From positions 531,253 through 554,656 of the forward strand of contig BFEA01000330.1 of assembly GCA_003427395.1 (NCBI GenBank): a DNA stretch of 23,404 nucleotides, read 5' to 3'. The notes under the pieces are model-generated. The model saw nothing but the letters and a program-made list of their open reading frames with translations, was not told the DNA's origin and did no database searches. The translations under genes and the position numbers were made by a program. This document shows, piece after piece, positions 17,758 to 23,404 of the stretch. Numbering within the stretch: position 1 is the first letter of the stretch; every line of letters begins with the position of its first letter. The DNA comes from Chara braunii. Its lineage: Eukaryota; Streptophyta; Charophyceae; Charales; Characeae.

Positions 17758-18021
17758 TTATTTTATTTTTTTTTATTTTTTTTGGAAAAAGGCCCTTGTG
17801 CAAGACCACTATCCTGGTGGTGGTAAGAGAACCACCAGGATTGAGGTTTTGCCTAGCGGGCCGCTCCATCTATTGGTGGGGAGTAACACCTGCTGGAAAC
17901 CGGGTCCAGCGTCCCTTAAATGCAGCTTTGCAGAACAGTACATCAATGTACATCAATGAGGGTGATGCCAATATGCTGGAAACCGGGTCCAGCGTCCCAT
18001 CTCCAGTCTGCACTTCCGTAC

Positions 18022-21000
18022 CTATCCTGCAGTAGGGTCGGGTGTTGGGGGGGGACCACCGGGGGGCACCAGTAGGATCTCCCTCCATCCCTTAGCCTCT
18101 GCCATCCTCATGGCGCCTATTGTGTCTTGCACTCTGCAAAATATGTGTTTGAAAAGGATGGGGAACAGGCAACGCAGAAATAGACAGAAATGTGCTGCCC
18201 AACCGGGTCCAGCTTTCCTTGATCAAACAGCAATGTGGGGACGTTTCCCCTATGGATCCCCTCCTCCATACCACTGTTCTCCCACCATGGCTAAAGCTGG
18301 TGGCGGGAAAGGGTCTGGGAAGTCTGATGCAGGCCGCCATGGCACATCTGGACCAACATTTGTCCACTCCTGAAACTGAAGATGATAATTCCTGGCGTCA
18401 TTTCCTAACATTTCCCCTTCCCCCTCTGTTTCCCCTTCCCCTGTCCAGTTGATTTTTGCAAAAGGATTTTCCAAGGTCCCTCCCAGCCAGTCCTTGCTGA
18501 ATTGTTGAATATGCTTTTTAATTTCTGTTTTTGCATGTATGGATGATAATTTCTCTTTCAATTTTTCCCATTTAATAGTGATTTCGGCTTGCACCTGCAG
18601 CCTTATTTACTCCTGCAGGACACGGCCATCCAATCTTACCGCCTCCATCTCATACACACATCGCCTCGAAGGTGGTTGTTTGCTCCGGGTGCCATGTTTC
18701 GCACAGCAGTGCTCTCCAATCCCACGGCCATGGTGTTGTGGCGCCTATATACCTCCATAACCTCTCCCACCATCTCCACAGCCATACCGAGCCCGAACAC
18801 TGAAGGAAGATGTGTTCAATTGTTTCTGGCCAGCATCGTGCTGGAAAGACGGAGGCGCAAAGTTTGCACCATGGCAGGGCTAGCCCACGCTGTTCCAAGG
18901 TCGTTTTGTCAATCAACCAGTCATTCGTGGGTAGGCAGCGGTGCTCGATTTGCCATTGCATTGATGCCATTTCCGTTGGGGTGGCCTTGCTCAGCCTGAA
19001 CCATCTTACTGGGCGAAGAGCCTCTTTCCCCACGTTCAGGTGGTGCCTCCATCTGTCTTCCACCACCTCCTTCAGGTTCATTTTAGGGCGCAGCATCCGA
19101 TAGGCAGATTTGACCGACTGTGTATGCAGTTGTCGTTGACCCTGTTTTCCTCTGGCCATGGTTTGGTTCCAGGACCAGTTTTCCGGGTCGAAACCCAGAC
19201 GTGAGATTGGTGTGGTTGGTTTATATGCCAGCCATCCCTCTTTCTCTTTTAAGACCCGGATTCGGAACAACTCTATCCATTTATACCACCGTCCTTCGTC
19301 TCTTTTCGTTCGTGTGAGCCTGTCGTCTGCTCCCTTATGGAAGAGGTTAACCAGCACTTCTTCTCCTCCCTCTCGTGGTTGGAAAGTGTCCACCACATTT
19401 CCAACTATTTCCTCGTGTTCCTTTATACCTACCCAGTCTCCCCCTTCCAATGTCGGTCCTTTCTTTAAGATACGAACCCAATCCAAGGGGACTGCAAAGA
19501 TGACTGTCTCTAAGGCCTCCCCTACTTTGTGACAATATCTCAGTTTTGCCTTCAACCCAGGTTCAGAGATCCAATCCCCCCGCTCTTGGTCCCAGACATC
19601 CCCTACTCGTAAAATACCATTCTTGGTCCATCCCTTCCAGGGGGTGTCTGTACATCGTAGCACCCTACTGTTGGAATCAGTTATCCACCGGTTGCCGAAA
19701 AGAGGCTGTCTATATACTTCCTCCCAGCGTCGTGGCGGTATTTTATCCGACGGGGGGAGTTTTCTCCATGCTTTTACAAGTGAGGCCCAGAAGGCATCAT
19801 TGTGCAGGTCTCTCCTAGCTGCTTGTCTGTCCGTTTCAGGCTCGTTGTCTCTGGCTGGTGATAATGGTCTAGGAAGGGGCCAGTACCGATCCTCCAGCCA
19901 TATCATTGGGTCAATGTCCGAAGGGGCTTGCGGGGCCAGTCTACTTACTTGCTGCAGCGCCAGTGCTTTCCACGGCAGCTGCGGGTCGAAAAGTAGGCGC
20001 CTTACCCACTGCAGGGCCAAGGCCGTCACTTGGGTGGTCGGGTCTATAATGCCTAGCCCACCTTTGGACTTTGGTTGGACCACCGCCTGCCATGCCGCTC
20101 TGCTGATAACTTTTGGACACTCATGATTCCCTCTCCATAGAAAAGCCGCCACCTGTCTCTGGAGGGTCGCCGTAGCCGATTTGTTAAGTGACCAAAGGGC
20201 AGTTTTGTACCACAGTGAGGCTAGTGCCACGTTATTAATTATCAGTGTCCGACCCATTATTGAGGTCCTGCTGTTTTTCCAATCGCTTAGCTTCCTTAGG
20301 ACTGGTTGCACTAGCCATTCGTCATTCAGGGGTGGTCGTCCTTCAGCTGATAGCTTGACTCCTAACACTCTGATTGGGGTCTCCTTTGGTAACCATCTGA
20401 TCCTCGGGGATTTGGGTGGTCTAACCCCTTCGTAGTGTATCCACCAGCCTTCTGTTTTGTTTCCCCAGTTCACCCGCATATCCGAAAGATCGCAGAACCG
20501 GTCCATCAGACGACGGAATGCCTCCATGTTCTTTGCTGAGGCCTCTACCATGAGAGTGAGGTCATCCACGAAGAGAGAACATATAGGGATGGCGTCCTCC
20601 GAGATAGAGGTGATCCTTATTTTCTTGATTTGTTTATGGGTTCGCAGGTTGGCAGCCAGCGCTTCCATGATTATCACAAACAAGAGGGGGGCGATCGGGT
20701 CTCCTTGGCGTACCGACTATTCCAAGATAATGGGGGGCGCCAATCTGCCATTAACCTGCACCCTTGTTGTGGCATTTTGGTGAAGGATCTTGACCCAACG
20801 CCTAAAGACCGGACCAAAATTGAGTTTTTCTAAGCACTGATCAAGAAAGACTCAATCTACATCGTTATATGCCTTTTCAAAATCCACAAAGATTATAGCG
20901 GCATTGTGCTTAGACTGGCGGGACAGTTTAATGACTTCATTTATGAGAAGAATATTGTCCTGAATTTGCCTTCCTTTAATAAAGCCGGTTTGTGCCGGGT

Positions 21001-22792
21001 GAATAATATCTAGCATCAACGGCGCCTTACCGTTTGCCAATGTTTTTGCAATCATTTTATAGACTACCGTCAGAAGTGTAATTGGTCGGAAGTTCCTGAT
21101 ATTCATTTTGTCCCCCTTCTTATGGAGCAGCGTTAATATCCCTTGCCCCACAAATTCTCCCATTTGCCCTGTTGTCCAGACCATTTGATAATATTCCATT
21201 AGATCTTGCGACAGCGAAGACCACATTGTCTCCCAAAATTCCTTTGGCAGACCATCTATCCCGTTTTTTTTTTCCTCCTCCATCTGCATTGGCGCTGTCC
21301 ATACCTCTCTTAGTTATCGGCATCTCCAAGGCTGCCCTTTGCTGCTCCTCAAGCCGGTTTTGGAGGGGGGCCAAAAATTCTCGAATTTCCTGGATTCTTG
21401 GGTCTTCCGGGGAATGTTTACACTGTGATGAAAACAGTTCCTGGTAGAATCTCCTAGCTATGCAGAGGCATTGGGCTGTATTAGTGACTGGTTGCCCTTA
21501 GGTGTGTGCCGGGTCTATAAGAGCATCTATGGTCGTTCTCCCAGTCCTAAGTTGGCCATAGCAAAAAATTGTGCATTCATAGTTCCTTCCGTCCTTTGTT
21601 TTTTAAGCTTGCCTCTTATTCTTGCACCATTCCATCTATGCTCCATACGGTTAAGGAGTCTAGCCTCTGTTTGTTATACAGCATCGGATAGGTCCTCTTG
21701 GGTTTGCTCTTGTTGTTGGTTGAGTTCTTGTAGGTGGTTTTTGAGCTCAATCTCCTCTTTGTTCCTCTGTGCAGCTACCTTTTTTGAGTATTCGCAGCAT
21801 TTTTTTGCCAAGAAGGCCAAGCCATTGTTAAACCATACAACGTTATTCTCAATCTCGCTCTTGTGCGACTGCCAATAGTGCCATGTGTCTTTAACAAAAG
21901 ATTGGAATGCGTGTTATGTCAATAATGAGGTATTCAATTTGTAAAAGTATGGCCCTTGATCAGGTTTTTTGCGAAACGAGAGGGTCGCCACACACATGGC
22001 GTGGTCCAAACCGGGGTATGGGCTGTGGGGAAAGATTTCTGCAATCTGAAGAGAGCCCTCTATTGCTGTAGATATTAATATTAGGTCAATTCGTGATCTA
22101 GTAATTTTTCCTGGTCCGTTTTTCCGAATGCATGAAAAGGCGCGCCTGGTAGGGTGTAATTTGCGGAATGAGTCGTACACATCCAAGGAGGAGCAGAGCT
22201 CGGCCATAGTTTGTTCATCCGTTCCCACATATGGCGAGCACGGGGAAGGTAGTCGCCATCTATCCAGCCATCGGTCCGGTGCGGCATTAAAATCTCCTGT
22301 TAGAATTATGGGAATTCCTTGCGGGAGTTGTGGGACCTTGTCCTGTAATTTCTCAAAAAAGGCCGTCGGGCCATAAACGCAGAAGATTCTCACCAATTCG
22401 ATCTCCAACATGACCAGAAGGGATACCCACCTTCCCCCCTCACAGTCCACCTCCCAATCCAGTGGCGTAGCCCTGGAGCCCGGGGGGAGCCAGATGGCAA
22501 CCCCCGCACTCCCAGGTCGTGGGGCATGTGCCCTGAAGGCTTGATATGGCCAGATCAATTTGCGCGCATAGTGATGGTCCGCTGTGTCCATCGGGTGTGT
22601 TTCTTGGACACAAATGACATCCGGCCAATCTCTCCCCCCCACGCCTTTAATCTGATCCCAGACGGCCTGTCTCTTTTGTGGTGTGGCCGTTGCTAAGCCA
22701 TTTACGTTTATGGAGCGCAGGTCCAAATCTGCCTCTCTTTTTCCTTTCCTCCAGTTCTGATCCTGGTTATATAATGCTTTAACAGTATCCAT
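18022..22792 (-). pseudogene. LINE-B ORF2: AP endonuclease plus reverse transcriptase (broken)
   Basis: The start ATG at 22792 is followed by an uninterrupted endonuclease of 292 codons. Its motifs are NVNGL (29-33), QETH (Glu64), VYGP (Tyr140), GDFN (Asp167, Asn169), IDLIL (Asp236) and LDH (His264). TAA at 21914 and about 21682, a frameshift near 21530, TAA near 21509 and a frameshift at a T10 run (about 21262-21271) damage the linker. The reverse transcriptase has NGIDGLPKEFW, GDKMNIRNFRPITLL, and a VDFEKAYNDVD box broken by TGA at 20852 (expected Trp). After TAG at about 20725, just before VRQGDPIAP, comes an F-V-D-D active-site box near 20565. The C-terminal part has CKLC, His and Cys of the zinc-binding domain (about 18830-18890). 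After a frameshift near 18660 the frame runs on with stops to a likely terminus at 18022 (MRMAEAKGWREILL upstream). Confidence 0.88.
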
Positions 22793-22810
22793 TTTTTGGG
22801 TCCTCCGTTC

Positions 22811-23404
22811 TTAGAGATGCTCCCATTCCACCATATCCCAGTCAGCTTTCTTGGCCCCAGCAGGATGCAAATATCCCTCTTTAAGGATCCTGGCCAGGGC
22901 TATCATGACATCCTGCTCCGACCACATTGTACTAGGCTTTATCTTTAGGAGTTGCAGCTCCAAGAGGGCCGCTTGTGAAAACCATCGCAAGCCTGCTTCC
23001 TTGTTTGGGTCAAAGAGTACATAAACGTAGTTATCTTCCAGTGATTGGTCGCCGTACGCCGCCCTTCTAGTGGCCACTGCACCCGGCCGAAACGTTTTTT
23101 CAATAAAGGAGCGTGCTTCTTCCATGAAGTGGTCAGTCCCTGATTGGGACCATAAGGGGAACTGGGGGGACCATCCTCCAAGTGTCACTTCCCCATGCAG
23201 GGCTCCAGGGGGTGCAGACAGGCCCACTTTCCATCTTCCTTCTTTTTTCCGAGCCGGGACCACCATAACTGCAGGTTTGGAAAGGCTATTTACTCCTTGG
23301 CCCCCTTCCAATAGATGTCTAATCTTTTGCCGTTTGCTGACCAGGGGGGTCCCTGCCTGCGTTTCCCCCGTGAGGTCGTGGGGGGGGGGAGAGGAAGGGG
23401 TGGG
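22811..23404 (-). CDS. LINE-B ORF1, C-terminal part
   Basis: The frame is open from the window edge to the TAA at 22813-22811, about 197 codons; the N-terminus lies outside. It begins with a Pro-rich stretch, then basic KRQKIR (possible nuclear signal or RNA contact). A roughly 160-residue domain follows with NYVYVLFDP in a strand-like segment and WSEQDVMIALARILKEGYL near the end. A similar pattern occurs at the end of LINE-A ORF1 (KVQLFIAPFD; WAKDENLLHANMVYTAEGI). The stop is followed, in the same frame and six codons later, by the ORF2 ATG. Function is unknown beyond the likely RNA-binding role of LINE ORF1 proteins. No break is visible in the part present. Confidence 0.7.
   Translation of the reverse strand, partial: PTPSSPPPHDLTGETQAGTPLVSKRQKIRHLLEGGQGVNSLSKPAVMVVPARKKEGRWKVGLSAPPGALHGEVTLGGWSPQFPLWSQSGTDHFMEEARSFIEKTFRPGAVATRRAAYGDQSLEDNYVYVLFDPNKEAGLRWFSQAALLELQLLKIKPSTMWSEQDVMIALARILKEGYLHPAGAKKADWDMVEWEHL

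Larger units (their letters stand above)
17758..23404 (-). mobile_element. LINE-B: L1-like non-LTR retrotransposon, decayed, runs off the window
   Basis: On the minus strand the order is ORF1 3' part (23404 to 22811), ORF2 (22792 to 18022), then a 3' UTR with a half module (18000-17973) and the full conserved module (17916-17863). A perfect 11-bp stem-loop (17811-17821 with 17831-17841) and an A-rich tail (17783-17758) complete it. Its proteins differ clearly from those of LINE-A, so it is a separate lineage, yet it shares the 3' terminal architecture. ORF2 carries several stops and frameshifts, so the copy is inactive. Confidence 0.85.

Noticed and set aside
18539-20783. Plus-strand frames of up to 167 codons opposite LINE-B ORF2
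   Set aside because: Antisense shadows of the reverse transcriptase frame, without their own motifs.

Overview
This window is nuclear DNA from a plant-lineage (streptophyte) eukaryote. It is almost entirely mobile and decaying sequence; I see no intact host gene. Three things point to the lineage: two L1-type retrotransposons with a plant-style DUF4283-like and CCHC first ORF, a fragment of plant-type mitochondrial small-subunit rRNA, and a mitochondrial-type group I intron core. A charophyte alga such as Chara is my best guess, but this is inference. Scattered single N bases and many homopolymers suggest a draft assembly.

Layout. 1-2085: simple repeats (AT, CA, CT, GAA, GA) around a nearly perfect 196-bp inverted repeat (842-1243). 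2086-2682: a solo retroposon tail, a 122-bp terminal-inverted-repeat element (2269-2390) and a bare poly(A) tract bracketed by a target-site-like duplication (2463-2510). 2682-11077, minus strand: LINE-A, with ORF1 (8194-11077) and ORF2 (3590-7967), both broken by stops and frameshifts. Its inferred 3' end (2682-2835) is separated from its ORF2 by mitochondrial DNA: a group I intron core on the plus strand joined to an rRNA fragment on the minus strand. 11078-14745: no genes, but a degenerate three-copy tandem array at 12143-13090. 14746-15948: a non-autonomous Mutator-like element with long terminal inverted repeats and a 10-bp target duplication. 16031-16602: two members of a MITE family. 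17246-17563: a small tandem repeat and another solo retroposon tail. 17758 to the right edge, minus strand: LINE-B, with a 3' tail, a broken ORF2 (18022-22792) and the 3' part of ORF1 (22811-23404), which runs off the window.

How it fits together. Each LINE would encode an RNA-binding ORF1 protein and an ORF2 protein with an AP-type endonuclease, a reverse transcriptase and a C-terminal zinc-binding domain, for target-primed reverse transcription. Both LINEs and two solo copies share a roughly 50-nt 3' module that forms a stem-loop (with one compensatory base change) before a poly(A). This makes it a candidate recognition element for the reverse transcriptase. Both ORF1 proteins appear to share an unrecognised C-terminal domain. 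All LINE ORFs assessable over their full length are dead; only the visible part of LINE-B ORF1 is uninterrupted.
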